The notes under the pieces are model-generated. The model searched no databases, was not told the origin of the DNA, and saw nothing but the letters and a program-made list of their open reading frames with translations. A stretch of DNA of 64,000 nucleotides from Maricaulis sp. (GTDB lineage Bacteria; Pseudomonadota; Alphaproteobacteria; Caulobacterales; Maricaulaceae): positions 32,709 through 96,708 of the forward strand of contig NZMJ01000012.1 of assembly GCA_002692855.1 (NCBI GenBank), given 5' to 3'. Position 1 is the first letter of the stretch, and every line of letters begins with the position of its first letter. The translations under genes were made by a program, and so were the position numbers. Positions 18,299-25,934 of this stretch are shown piece by piece.

Positions 18299-19531
18299 AT
18301 GATGCGGACGACGGAAATACTTTTTTCCGCGCTCCTGCTGTCGGCACTCGCGGCCACGCCATCGACCGCCACCACACAATCCAGCTCAATTGACACGTTC
18401 GGCCCGTTTCGCATCGAAGCGGGGGCCGACCTGTCTCTGGCTGCGGGAGCGGGCGACACCGATCCTGTTTCAGACGGGCTCCTCGTTGACCTTGATACCT
18501 TCCTCGATGCCGAGGCCATTACCGATTCGGGCCTTCGCTGGGGTGCGCGCTTCCGCTTGCGTGCCCAGCGCGACCACGGGCGCAGCGGTTTTGCCGACCG
18601 GGCCGGGGACTGCGCTCTCGCCACGTCCGCTTGCCCCGTCTCCGGCACAATCCTCCTGCGGTCCCTCGCGACCGGGCGCTACGTTTCCGCACCGCGCCCG
18701 GACGAGGACGGCCGCGTGGCGCTGGAATCGGCACACGTCTTCGTGCGTGGCGGATGGGGAGAGGTTCGCGCTGGCCTGGGCCCCGGCGCGGCGTCGGTCG
18801 AGGCATTGCCCGGCGTCAGCGCCATGCGCACGCTGCGGCTCGATGGCGGGGCGCTCGATCCGGGCGGCCATGCGGCGATCCGCACCGCCAATACGGCGTC
18901 GGGATTCTCGCCGCGCCTTCTGGTGCAGTCCCAGCGCATCGTCGGCCTGCGGGTCACCGCGTCCTTTGCGCCGGACGCCGATGCCTGCGGCGTCGATACC
19001 TGCAATGCCGCGCGGGAGGCAGTTGTCCTTCCCGGTACGACGCTGACGGCCCTGTCGTCATCACGGCTCGAGAATGCTGCCGAACTGGCGGTCTCCTTCG
19101 ACCACACCTTCGCGCGCGAAACCCGGATCGAAGCCGCACTGTCCGTGCTTCACGCGGACCCGGCTGATCCCGCCCATGCCGGTGATCACACCGCCTGGCA
19201 GGTGGGGGTCAGGGTCGAACGCGATTCGATGTTGTTCGGATTGTCGCTTCTCGACGCCGGAGACTACGCCGCCATGTCGGCCGGGGCGGCGCTCGACCGG
19301 GGCCAATGGCGGTTCGGTGTGGAAGCCGGGCTGTCGGACGATTCCCTGATCCACGAATCCCAGCGCGCGGTCCAGTTCGCCGCATCGCGCCTGATCGGCG
19401 ATCACGCGCTTGTCGGGTTCGCGATCCGGCATGAAGACACCCGGTTTTCCAGGCTGGATGCAAGCGGACAGCGACGGGTCGATACCCGCGACGGCGTTTC
19501 AGTCCTGCTTGAAGCGGGATTGCGCTACTAA
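18299..19531 (+). CDS. porin-like outer-membrane beta-barrel protein
   Basis: A 410-residue precursor with a signal peptide (FSALLLSALAATPSTATTQ). Its mature sequence alternates short amphipathic strands: FGPFRIEAGADLSLA, GWGEVRAGLGPGAASVEAL, RLLVQSQRIVGLRVTASF. It ends in LLEAGLRY, with a terminal aromatic residue as in BAM-assembled barrels. WGEVRAGLGP resembles the loop-facing strand of general Gram-negative porins. Two Cys pairs (about residues 105/111 and 224/229) could form loop disulfides. The substrate cannot be predicted. The ATG at 18299 has GTGAGG upstream; a second ATG follows at once. Confidence 0.7.
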   Translation: MMRTTEILFSALLLSALAATPSTATTQSSSIDTFGPFRIEAGADLSLAAGAGDTDPVSDGLLVDLDTFLDAEAITDSGLRWGARFRLRAQRDHGRSGFADRAGDCALATSACPVSGTILLRSLATGRYVSAPRPDEDGRVALESAHVFVRGGWGEVRAGLGPGAASVEALPGVSAMRTLRLDGGALDPGGHAAIRTANTASGFSPRLLVQSQRIVGLRVTASFAPDADACGVDTCNAAREAVVLPGTTLTALSSSRLENAAELAVSFDHTFARETRIEAALSVLHADPADPAHAGDHTAWQVGVRVERDSMLFGLSLLDAGDYAAMSAGAALDRGQWRFGVEAGLSDDSLIHESQRAVQFAASRLIGDHALVGFAIRHEDTRFSRLDASGQRRVDTRDGVSVLLEAGLRY

Positions 19532-19642
19532 AAATCATGGATTTTGCGCAACACTTTGGGCGCAGAGTCGTTTTCCTCCCGAAAAGACCTTCGACTCAGG
19601 GCGTCGGATGGCTATACTGCGGGACTGGAAGGGATGCTCATC

Positions 19643-20071
19643 GTGACGGATCGAATCTATCACATTGGTTTGGCTGGTGTTTTCACCGCTGCGGCACTGA
19701 TTGTCGCTGCGCCGAGCGCCTTTGCCGATCCCGAGCAGACCAGCCAGGCAGGCTCTGCGGCGACGCAGCCGTGGTATGAGGCCTTCACCTTTGCCACGCC
19801 GGACAACGTCCCCAGCGTCGCCTTCGACAATCCCGACACGCAGTTCGAATTCAGCGCCGGCGAGCGCTGGGGCTTCACGCTGGGTCTCGACAATGATCCC
19901 AGCGAGCGCTTCGACTCGGACGGCTTCTCGGCTGGTGCCTTCGTCAATGTCGGCGAGCGGTTCCGGTTTGGCGGTGCGGTGCGGTTTACCGCCCGCGAGG
20001 ACCTTCTGCTTGGCACGCTCGATGAAGAGCGCGCTCCGGAAGTGAAGTTCGAATCGGCCCTGCGCTTCTAG
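19643..20071 (+). CDS. NtrZ-like periplasmic regulatory protein
   Basis: A 142-residue precursor with a signal peptide ending ...PSAFA. The mature domain has AGERWGFTLGLDNDPS, SAGAFVNVGERFRFGGAVRF and the terminal PEVKFESALRF. This matches the NtrZ family, described in Caulobacter as a periplasmic modulator of the NtrY/NtrX two-component pair. NtrYX is not in this window. Start choice: GGAAGGG touches the ATG at 19634, but lies a normal 9 nt before the in-frame GTG at 19643, so GTG is preferred. A rho-independent terminator follows. Confidence 0.72.
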   Translation: MTDRIYHIGLAGVFTAAALIVAAPSAFADPEQTSQAGSAATQPWYEAFTFATPDNVPSVAFDNPDTQFEFSAGERWGFTLGLDNDPSERFDSDGFSAGAFVNVGERFRFGGAVRFTAREDLLLGTLDEERAPEVKFESALRF

Positions 20072-20096
20072 CGCATTGCGTCCGCTGAACGGTTTG

Positions 20097-20121
20097 GCCC
20101 GGCCCCTGTGCCGGGCTTTTT
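20097..20121 (+). terminator. rho-independent terminator after the NtrZ-like gene
   Basis: GCCCGGC (20097-20103), loop CCCTGT, GCCGGGC (20110-20116), then TTTTT. It ends on the stop codon of the convergent ThiE-like gene. Confidence 0.9.
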
Positions 20122-20735
20122 CATGCCCGGATGCCTGAAACCATTGCGATCCCGGCAAACCCCAGTCCCGTCAGCCGCGCAGCATTGCCCATGTGAAGCC
20201 CGCCGAGCGCATAAACCGGCGCATCCACCCCGCGTGCGATCCGCGCCGCCGCCCACCGGCCCATCGGCCGGCCGGATCCCGGACTCGACGTCGCGAAGAC
20301 GGGCGACACCAGGATGCCGTGCGCCCCGAGCGCGGCGGACCGCTGCGCGGCAGCACGCGAATGTGCCGAAACGGTCAGGATCAACCCGGGCGGGTGGTGC
20401 AGCCGCACCCGGCCCGCGAGCCGTTCGGGCCAGTGCACACCGTCGGCCCGGACCTCGAGCGCCAGGCCGGGATCGGCAGCGATCAGCAGCGTCAGGTCCC
20501 GTTCGTCGGCAATCTGTCGAAGCGTGTGCGCCTCGTGGCGGGCCGTCTTGCCGCCAAAATGGCGATGGATCAGCACGCTGCCTCGTGGCACCTGCCGCGC
20601 GAAACCGTCCAGGTCCGGAAACCGGTTCGGGTCGGTCAGGACAATCAGCGCCGGCAGCGGCCATGCGCAAGGCCCGGCGACGCGCTGCGCCACCCTTGCC
20701 AGCGCCCGGGACGCGTCATACCAACCGCTCGACAT
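20121..20735 (-). CDS. thiamine-phosphate synthase-like (ThiE/TenI) protein
   Basis: A 204-residue TIM-barrel protein with family blocks: ALIVLTDPNRFPD, VLIHRHFGGKTA, LLIAADPGLALEVRADGVHWPE, LTVSAHSRAAA, GILVSPVFATSSPG and VYALGGLHMGNAARL. True ThiE couples the thiazole and pyrimidine moieties of thiamine; TenI relatives share the fold but aromatise the thiazole. No thi genes adjoin, so the precise reaction is open. The ATG (20735-20733) lies in the same CATG as the divergent YggS start; GGAG is 9 nt upstream. Confidence 0.75.
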   Translation of the reverse strand: MSSGWYDASRALARVAQRVAGPCAWPLPALIVLTDPNRFPDLDGFARQVPRGSVLIHRHFGGKTARHEAHTLRQIADERDLTLLIAADPGLALEVRADGVHWPERLAGRVRLHHPPGLILTVSAHSRAAAQRSAALGAHGILVSPVFATSSPGSGRPMGRWAAARIARGVDAPVYALGGLHMGNAARLTGLGFAGIAMVSGIRA

Positions 20736-21408
20736 GGATATCCGCTCCGAAATCACCGATCGCCGCGCTGCCATCCTGCAGCGCATTGCCGCCGCTGCGC
20801 AAACCGCCCGCCGCAGCGCAATTTCTGTCCGCCTTGTTGCGGTCTCGAAGATGCAGCCGGACGACCGGATCGACGCCATGCTGTCCGCCGGACAGCGCGT
20901 TTTCGCCGAGAACCGGGTCCAGGAGGCCCAGTCCCGCTGGAGCCACCGGCGCGCTACCTCCGCCGATCTTGAACTGCGGTTGATCGGACCCCTGCAATCG
21001 AACAAGGCGACCGACGCCGTGGCGCTGTTCGATGTCATCGAGACGCTTGATCGCGACAGCCTGGCCAAGGCGTTGCGCAAGGAATTCGATCGCCAATCGC
21101 GCGCGCCGCGCCTGATGGTCCAGGTCAATACCGGCGAGGAAGACCAGAAGTCCGGCGTCGCGCCGCATGACGCCGCTGCATTTGTCGAACGCATGCGCCG
21201 CGAATACGGGTTCGAGGTCGAGGGCCTGATGTGCATTCCGCCTTTGCGCGAACCGGCCGGGCCGCATTTCGCGCTTCTGGCCGATCTCGCCGCGCAGTGC
21301 GGCGTATCGGAGCTGTCGATGGGAATGAGCGCGGATTTCGAGACGGCCATCCGTTTCGGCGCGACTTCGGTACGGGTGGGCTCGGCACTGTTCGGCGAGC
21401 GCAGCTAG
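20734..21408 (+). CDS. YggS-family pyridoxal-phosphate homeostasis protein
   Basis: A 224-residue protein with the PLP-binding Lys39 in VRLVAVSKMQPDD. The conserved FAENRVQEAQSRW, LIGPLQSNKA, MVQVNTGEEDQKSGVAP and ELSMGMSADFETAIRFGATSVRVGSALFG blocks are also present. YggS/PROSC proteins bind PLP and balance vitamin B6 and amino acid pools; they have no confirmed catalysis. The start ATG overlaps the divergent ThiE-like start within CATG and has no clear ribosome site. The stop shares CTAG (21405-21408) with the L,D-transpeptidase. Confidence 0.94.
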   Translation: MDIRSEITDRRAAILQRIAAAAQTARRSAISVRLVAVSKMQPDDRIDAMLSAGQRVFAENRVQEAQSRWSHRRATSADLELRLIGPLQSNKATDAVALFDVIETLDRDSLAKALRKEFDRQSRAPRLMVQVNTGEEDQKSGVAPHDAAAFVERMRREYGFEVEGLMCIPPLREPAGPHFALLADLAAQCGVSELSMGMSADFETAIRFGATSVRVGSALFGERS

Positions 21409-21914
21409 CCGGGCGTGACGCCCAGCGTGTCGCCGGGATTCATCGCCTTGAGGACCTCTCGCAGCGCGTCCTTCGCCAGTGCCACGCAGCCCAGCGTCGG
21501 ACCGTAGTCGGGTCGCGCGCAGTGCAGGAAGATCGCCGACCCGGCAGAGTCGACCGGCGGATCGTCATTGTGGCCCAGGATCACGATGATGTCGTAGAGC
21601 CCGTCCTCGCGCATCAGGGACTCGGCCGATGCGGGATAGGGCAGGCGGACCGGGCGGTTATAGGCGGCATCGCCGGGGGCATCGCACCAGCCATCATCCT
21701 CAGTAATCGGACGCACGGGCAGGGCCGTCTCCGGCGCCGGTCCCCGGTCGGACCGGTAGAGCACGCGGCGCACGGGCCACCGGCCGATCGGTGTGGCGCC
21801 GTCACCTTCGCGCTTGTCTGATTCGGCGATGACGCCGCCCTTACCCAGGGCCGCGCGCAAACGCGTGTTCTCAAACACGAATTCCCCGGCGGTGGTCACG
21901 GTCCAGTCGGTCAT
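21405..21914 (-). CDS. L,D-transpeptidase (YkuD) family protein
   Basis: A 169-residue YkuD-domain protein. Visible are DGATPIGRWPVRRVLYR, IIVILGHNDDP and the active-site segment IFLHCARPDYGPTLGCVAL, where the second Cys is the likely nucleophile. Such proteins cross-link peptidoglycan or attach lipoproteins. No signal peptide is apparent, so its export is unclear. The subgroup resembles short, soluble YkuD proteins found in alphaproteobacteria. ATG 21914 is preferred over a GTG at 21938, but neither has a good ribosome site. The stop is shared with the YggS gene. Confidence 0.82.
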   Translation of the reverse strand: MTDWTVTTAGEFVFENTRLRAALGKGGVIAESDKREGDGATPIGRWPVRRVLYRSDRGPAPETALPVRPITEDDGWCDAPGDAAYNRPVRLPYPASAESLMREDGLYDIIVILGHNDDPPVDSAGSAIFLHCARPDYGPTLGCVALAKDALREVLKAMNPGDTLGVTPG

Positions 21915-22206
21915 GTCGGGCAGACAATCATGGATCACGGAAGATCACAAAGCGGTTGGCGCGGGACGCGAAGGGCCGGTGTGGCGGCCTGCCGCGTCCC
22001 GGGCGCCTCCCCCACCACGGAACGGACGCGCTGAAACGGGCTTCTGCGCGATCGACGTTAACCATGCAATTTCGTTGCCGGTTTTACCGGTCACGGAATC
22101 AGTGCCTTCCGGCATCATTTGGCACAAAGGCGGCAAATTCTGCCGATCCATTCTGGCCGACCGGCAGGAATTGCCTCCTGCACAAAAACCGGCATGATCC
22201 GGACCC

Positions 22207-22893
22207 ATGAACGCTCAAAAAACCATTCTCCTCATCGATGATGACGACGATTTGCGCGAGACGCTGATCGAACAATTCGCCCTGCATGAGGAATTCAGGA
22301 CCGTCGGCGCGGCCACCGCCGGTGACGGCCTGAAACGCGCCAGGGAAGACCGGGTCGACCTGGTCCTGCTCGATGTCGACCTGCCGGATATGGATGGCCG
22401 CGAGGCGTGCCGCCTGATGCGCAAGAACGGGGTCTCCGCGCCCATCGTCATGCTGACCGGCCAGGTCACCGATGCCGACCAGATTCTGGGACTGGAGTCG
22501 GGCGCCAACGACTATGTGACCAAGCCGTTCAAATTCTCGGTCCTGTTGGCCCGCGTCCGTGCCCATCTGCGAAGCCACGAATTGTCCGAGGATGCGATTT
22601 TCCAGATCGGGCCATATGAATTCCGCCCGGCGATGAAGCTTCTGGTCAATGGCGAGTCCCGCAAGGTTCGGCTGACCGAGAAGGAAACCAACATCCTGAA
22701 ATACCTCTACCGGTCCGGTGGGAAGCCGGTCGGGCGGGACGAGTTGCTGCACGAGGTGTGGGGCTATAATCCGGCCGTGACCACGCACACGCTCGAAACC
22801 CACATCTATCGCCTGCGCCAGAAAATCGAACCCGATCCCGGCCATGCGCGCCTGTTGATCACCGAATCGGGCGGTTACAGGCTGCAGGTCTGA
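22207..22893 (+). CDS. OmpR/PhoB-type response regulator
   Basis: A 228-residue regulator. The receiver domain (5-120) has the acidic cluster DDDDD (11-15), phospho-acceptor Asp56 (LLDVDLP), Thr84 and Lys106 (TKPF). A winged-helix DNA-binding domain (about 130-228) carries LTEKETNILKYLYRSGGKPVGRDELL and ETHIYRLRQKIEPDP. No histidine kinase lies beside it, so it is an orphan. Only 4 bp separate it from the DUF922 gene, with which it is probably co-transcribed. The 268-bp upstream region contains a TTAACCAT block (22061-22068) resembling a CtrA half-site. Confidence 0.95.
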   Translation: MNAQKTILLIDDDDDLRETLIEQFALHEEFRTVGAATAGDGLKRAREDRVDLVLLDVDLPDMDGREACRLMRKNGVSAPIVMLTGQVTDADQILGLESGANDYVTKPFKFSVLLARVRAHLRSHELSEDAIFQIGPYEFRPAMKLLVNGESRKVRLTEKETNILKYLYRSGGKPVGRDELLHEVWGYNPAVTTHTLETHIYRLRQKIEPDPGHARLLITESGGYRLQV

Positions 22894-22897
22894 CTGC

Positions 22898-23479
22898 GTG
22901 CGCCGGGGGGTCTTGGCCGGTCTCGCCATGATGGCGACGGCGTCAGCCCATGCTGACCCGCCCGGGCCTGTGCCCGTGATCGAGGAGCAGGTTCAGACCC
23001 ATTATTACGAAATCCATGGCCGGGACGCCCGCGCACTCCACGCAGCGCTGGAGTCGCGCACGCATGGCCGCGGCGTGGGAGAAACCGGCATTCGCATCGA
23101 GTTCGAGTTCGCGGCGCGCCAGTCCGCTCACGGATGTCAGCTGACCGAGCTCGGTGTGAGGCTCGACATGGTCGTGATCTATCCGCGCTGGATGAATGCC
23201 GATGACGCCTCGCCGGAGCTGCGCCGGCGATGGGACCGCTTCATCGCCGCGCTCGAAGTCCATGAAGAGGGCCATGCCCAGCTGGCGCGCGAGGGGGCAG
23301 GCGAAATCGCCCGCCGCCTGGCTGAAAGCGCACCGGCGCCTGATTGCCGCACGCTCCAGGAGAACCTGTCGCGGCGCTATGACGTGATGCGCGCAGCGCT
23401 GGATGGCCGTCAGCGCGCCTATGACCGCGAGACCGGGGCGGGGCGCTTTCAGGGCGCCCATTTGCGGTTTTCAGACTAG
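22898..23479 (+). CDS. DUF922 family secreted Zn-protease-like protein
   Basis: A 193-residue protein with an N-terminal signal peptide (cleavage near SAHA). The conserved QTHYYEIHGRDARAL opening and a central VHEEGHAQLA (121-130) give His122 and His126 in an HExxH-like arrangement (HEEGH). This is DUF922, predicted metal-dependent proteases of unknown substrate. The GTG at 22898 is the only reasonable start, 4 bp after the response-regulator stop. Periplasmic location is inferred. The stop shares CTAG (23476-23479) with exonuclease III. Confidence 0.8.
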   Translation: MRRGVLAGLAMMATASAHADPPGPVPVIEEQVQTHYYEIHGRDARALHAALESRTHGRGVGETGIRIEFEFAARQSAHGCQLTELGVRLDMVVIYPRWMNADDASPELRRRWDRFIAALEVHEEGHAQLAREGAGEIARRLAESAPAPDCRTLQENLSRRYDVMRAALDGRQRAYDRETGAGRFQGAHLRFSD

Positions 23480-24291
23480 AGCGACAGCGTCAGCGTGACG
23501 GGGACGTGATCGGATGGCTTTTCCCGGCCGCGCTCCTCGTCCCAGATCGTGAAGGCATTGCGGCCCGCCGCGAGCGCCTGTGAGCGCAGGGACGGCGACA
23601 CCCAGATATGGTCAAGCCGCCGGCCCCGGTTCGAGGCGCGATAGTCCCGCGAGCGGTAGCTCCACCAGGTGTAGATCTTCTCGTCCTCGGGGATCAGCGC
23701 GCGCGCCACGTCGATAAAGCCGCCTGCATCACGCATGGCGTCGAGCCCGGCGGTTTCCACCGGTGTGTGGGAGACGACTTTCAGTAATTGCTTGTGCGAC
23801 CAGACATCATTTTCGTGCGGCGCGATATTGAAGTCCCCGACCAGCACCATGTCGGCGTCCTCGTTCGACCGGCGGTCGAAATAGCGCGTCATGCGATCGA
23901 GAAAATCGAGCTTGTGGGCAAAGCGCGGATTGATATCGGGATCGGGCTCGTCGCCGCCTGCCGGCACATAGAAATTGTGCAACTCGATGCCCTTGACCCG
24001 GACGCGCTGGTGGCGCGCCTCGCTGGCACGGCAGAAATCCTCGTCGGGCAGGTCTTCGAGCGGATAGCGCGAGGCGATGGCGACGCCGTGCATCCCCTTC
24101 ATGCCGCGCACATGGAAATGTGAATAGCCCATCTCGCGGAAAGTCTTCTCCGGGAATTCCTCGGTCCGGCACTTGATCTCCTGCAGGCAGAGCACATCCG
24201 GACTGGCCTGTTCGACGAAGGGCGCAATCAGCGGCTGGGCCCGAAGGCGGACGGAGTTGACGTTCCAGGTGGCGATGGTCAGTGAGGACAT
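23476..24291 (-). CDS. xth: exodeoxyribonuclease III
   Basis: A 271-residue AP endonuclease/3'-exonuclease. Catalytic motifs: ATWNVNSVR (7-15), LQEIK with Glu38, GDFNIAP, YRASNRGRRLDHIWVS and the final SDHVPV with Asp261-His262. It works in base-excision repair, cutting at abasic sites. The protein is complete and of typical length. The gene for the 197-residue unknown protein ends 19 bp upstream on the same strand, so the two may be one transcript. The stop is shared with DUF922. Confidence 0.95.
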   Translation of the reverse strand: MSSLTIATWNVNSVRLRAQPLIAPFVEQASPDVLCLQEIKCRTEEFPEKTFREMGYSHFHVRGMKGMHGVAIASRYPLEDLPDEDFCRASEARHQRVRVKGIELHNFYVPAGGDEPDPDINPRFAHKLDFLDRMTRYFDRRSNEDADMVLVGDFNIAPHENDVWSHKQLLKVVSHTPVETAGLDAMRDAGGFIDVARALIPEDEKIYTWWSYRSRDYRASNRGRRLDHIWVSPSLRSQALAAGRNAFTIWDEERGREKPSDHVPVTLTLSL

Positions 24292-24309
24292 GGGCAGGAC
24301 AATCCGCGA

Positions 24310-24903
24310 TCAAAGAATGTTGTAGCTGGTTCCGGCCAGGCCGACCGGCCAGCGGCCGCGCGCGAACAGGCGCCAGCGTGCAAGGAAGGGGTGAGGATCA
24401 TCCTCGTCTTCGTCCTCGCCTGCAAGAATCACAAGTGCAGCGCCATTGGCGGCCTGCACCATCATCCCGGCGGCGGCGTTCTGAAGTGATTCGTCGCGCA
24501 GGTCGGCGAGAGACGAGAAATAGGCGACCGCGTCCTGGGCGGCCTCCCCGGCCTTCTGGGCGACGTAGGACAACAGGGTCTCCACGGCAGCTTCGTCAAG
24601 CTGCTCCAGGGCGCGCGATACCAGCCCGGCGCGCAGCATCTCCTCGGCCTCCCAGCCTTGCGGGTCGATGTCGAGCGTTTCGGCGGCATCGGCGGCTTCT
24701 TCCCAGCTGCCCAGCGTGGCAGGTTCGGCCTCGGGGAAACCCAGCCCGTCGAGATAGGCACGCGCCAGGCCCCGCTCGGACACCGACAGGTTCTCGCCGA
24801 GGCGCGCGAAGATCCGCGCATCCGCAATCGCGTCCGCAAAGGCGCGCGCCTTGTAGAGCAAGGGAATTTCGTCGAGCAGTTGTTGAATGTCAGGATCTGT
24901 CAT
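24310..24903 (-). CDS. conserved-looking helical protein, unknown
   Basis: A 197-residue soluble protein rich in Ala, Glu and Leu, likely all-helical. Notable segments are IPLLYKARAFADAIADARIFARLGEN and a run of AEEMLRAGLV- and AALVILAGEDEDEDD-like pieces. The first 60 residues could form TPR-like helices. No family is recognised. ATG 24903 lacks a strong ribosome site. Its 5' leader would include the multi-hairpin region 24964-25117, if that is not a separate RNA. It is followed by xth 19 bp on. Confidence 0.6.
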   Translation of the reverse strand: MTDPDIQQLLDEIPLLYKARAFADAIADARIFARLGENLSVSERGLARAYLDGLGFPEAEPATLGSWEEAADAAETLDIDPQGWEAEEMLRAGLVSRALEQLDEAAVETLLSYVAQKAGEAAQDAVAYFSSLADLRDESLQNAAAGMMVQAANGAALVILAGEDEDEDDPHPFLARWRLFARGRWPVGLAGTSYNIL

Positions 24904-24963
24904 GATTGCTGCCGGGCCGCTGGATTGCCCCTTCTGCCGCAAACACACCTGCACCACAACAGG

Positions 24964-25117
24964 AACGCCCGGCCGCGAGGGGGTGCGGCCGGGCGTTGTC
25001 TGATGTGCCTCGTGCCCGGAGGAAGACTGGCACGAGCGCCGGGAGGGGATAGTGCCGGCGCGATTGAGAGCCAAAGATCCGCAAGCGGGGGGACGACGCC
25101 GATCCAGTAGCTCTCAA
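24964..25117 (-). ncRNA. candidate structured small RNA or 5' leader: four stems with C-rich loops
   Basis: Read on the minus strand there are four stems in order. TTGAGAGC/GCTCTCAA pairs 25110-25117 with 25064-25071. GCGCCGG/CCGGCGC pairs 25055-25061 with 25036-25042. CTCGTGCC/GGCACGAG pairs 25029-25036 with 25009-25016. A perfect 13-bp stem AACGCCCGGCCGC pairs 24985-24997 with 24964-24976. The loops are pyrimidine-rich and resemble anti-Shine-Dalgarno sequence: CGTCCCCCC, TATCCCCT, TCTTCCTCC and ACCCCCTC. A promoter lies just upstream. C-rich-loop sRNAs are known in alphaproteobacteria. No T-tract follows the last stem, so it may instead be the structured leader of the 24310-24903 gene. Confidence 0.6.
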
Positions 25118-25128
25118 CCAGCCGTGTT

Positions 25129-25158
25129 ATTAAAGACACGAGCCTCAGAAATATTCAA
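25129..25158 (-). promoter_or_regulatory. promoter for the structured RNA / downstream gene
   Basis: On the minus strand, TTGAAT (25158-25153), an 18-nt spacer and TTTAAT (25134-25129) lie in a locally AT-rich patch (about 25125-25200). They would start transcription near 25122, a few nt before the first stem. Confidence 0.6.
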
Positions 25159-25204
25159 ATGAAAAATCAGAAACCTATTGCGCGTGTCATTTTCGTCACA
25201 GCGC

Positions 25205-25888
25205 CTAGCGACGGTCGCGACGGCTGTCGCGTGCATCGGCATCTTCGAGAATGAACAGGCGCGGATTAAGGGAGAGATCGGTTTCGACATCCTCCAGCAC
25301 CAGCCTTGTGGTCATTCCGGCCGCATCCGTGGCGAACCACTGCGACAACGCATAGGTCTCGGCATCGAACAGGAAAAGCGCGCTGCCCTCGACGTCCTCA
25401 TCGGCATCTTCAAGCCCGACGTAAAGGAAGCCGTCTTCGCGCCAGACATCGCGAACGATTGCGTCTTCTGTCAGGTCGACATCCGATTTCAGGATCCACC
25501 ACAGCGGGGTTGAACGGATCGGGACCCGGTCAACGGTTTCCAGTTCGGTATCCTGAATCGCCACTGTGGTGCCATCGGCGACGATCAGTACGGGCGTGGG
25601 CGTGTCATACTCGAACCGCAGCCGCCCCGGCCGGCGCACAGACAGCGTGCCGGTGGCTGGCGATCCGTCGGGATTGGTCTGGACGAAGCGCGCTTGCAGC
25701 GTATCGATTGCATTGAGAGCCGCATTGACGCCCGCCAGCGCCTCGCGGCGTTCCGCATCGCTCATCGCAGGCGCGGGGACAGCCGTCCGGGCTTCGGCGG
25801 CGGGTTCGGGCTGGGCCGTCGCCGCGTCTTGCGCGGAAAGGGCCAGAGACAAGAGCAGGGTCGTGATCATGGCCCTATCTAAACGCAT
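25205..25888 (-). CDS. lolA: outer-membrane lipoprotein carrier protein LolA
   Basis: A 227-residue precursor: signal peptide, an Ala/Pro-rich linker, then the LolA fold with LNAIDTLQARFVQTNPDGSPATGTLSV, RPGRLRFEYDTPTPVLIVADG, STPLWWILKSDVDL and FLFDAETYALSQWF. It ferries lipoproteins across the periplasm to the outer membrane. ATG 25888 gives a basic N-region before the hydrophobic core; an ATG at 25870 would lack it. The C-terminus ends RDSRRDRR, a charged tail. It lies downstream of a SMP-30-like gene and FtsK on the same strand, as in many alphaproteobacteria. Confidence 0.88.
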   Translation of the reverse strand: MRLDRAMITTLLLSLALSAQDAATAQPEPAAEARTAVPAPAMSDAERREALAGVNAALNAIDTLQARFVQTNPDGSPATGTLSVRRPGRLRFEYDTPTPVLIVADGTTVAIQDTELETVDRVPIRSTPLWWILKSDVDLTEDAIVRDVWREDGFLYVGLEDADEDVEGSALFLFDAETYALSQWFATDAAGMTTRLVLEDVETDLSLNPRLFILEDADARDSRRDRR

Positions 25889-25934
25889 TGAATGCGGCAG
25901 CGCGATGGCCGCGGCGCAGCACGGCGATGACGTG

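Noticed and set aside
22061..22075. TTAACCAT resembling a CtrA binding half-site before the response-regulator gene
   Set aside because: The second TTAA half is missing (ATTT instead), so full-site binding is not supported; noted in the gene entry only.
22110..22140. TGGCAC followed by GGC at the distance of a sigma-54 promoter upstream of the orphan response regulator
   Set aside because: The -12 element reads CGGCA instead of TTGCA/T, and no sigma-54 activator site is apparent.
25009..25036. The CCGGAGGAAGA loop as part of the SRP (4.5S) RNA or RNase P RNA
   Set aside because: The conserved SRP tetraloop/asymmetric-loop sequence and RNase P core blocks are absent, and the C-rich strand is the one facing the promoter.
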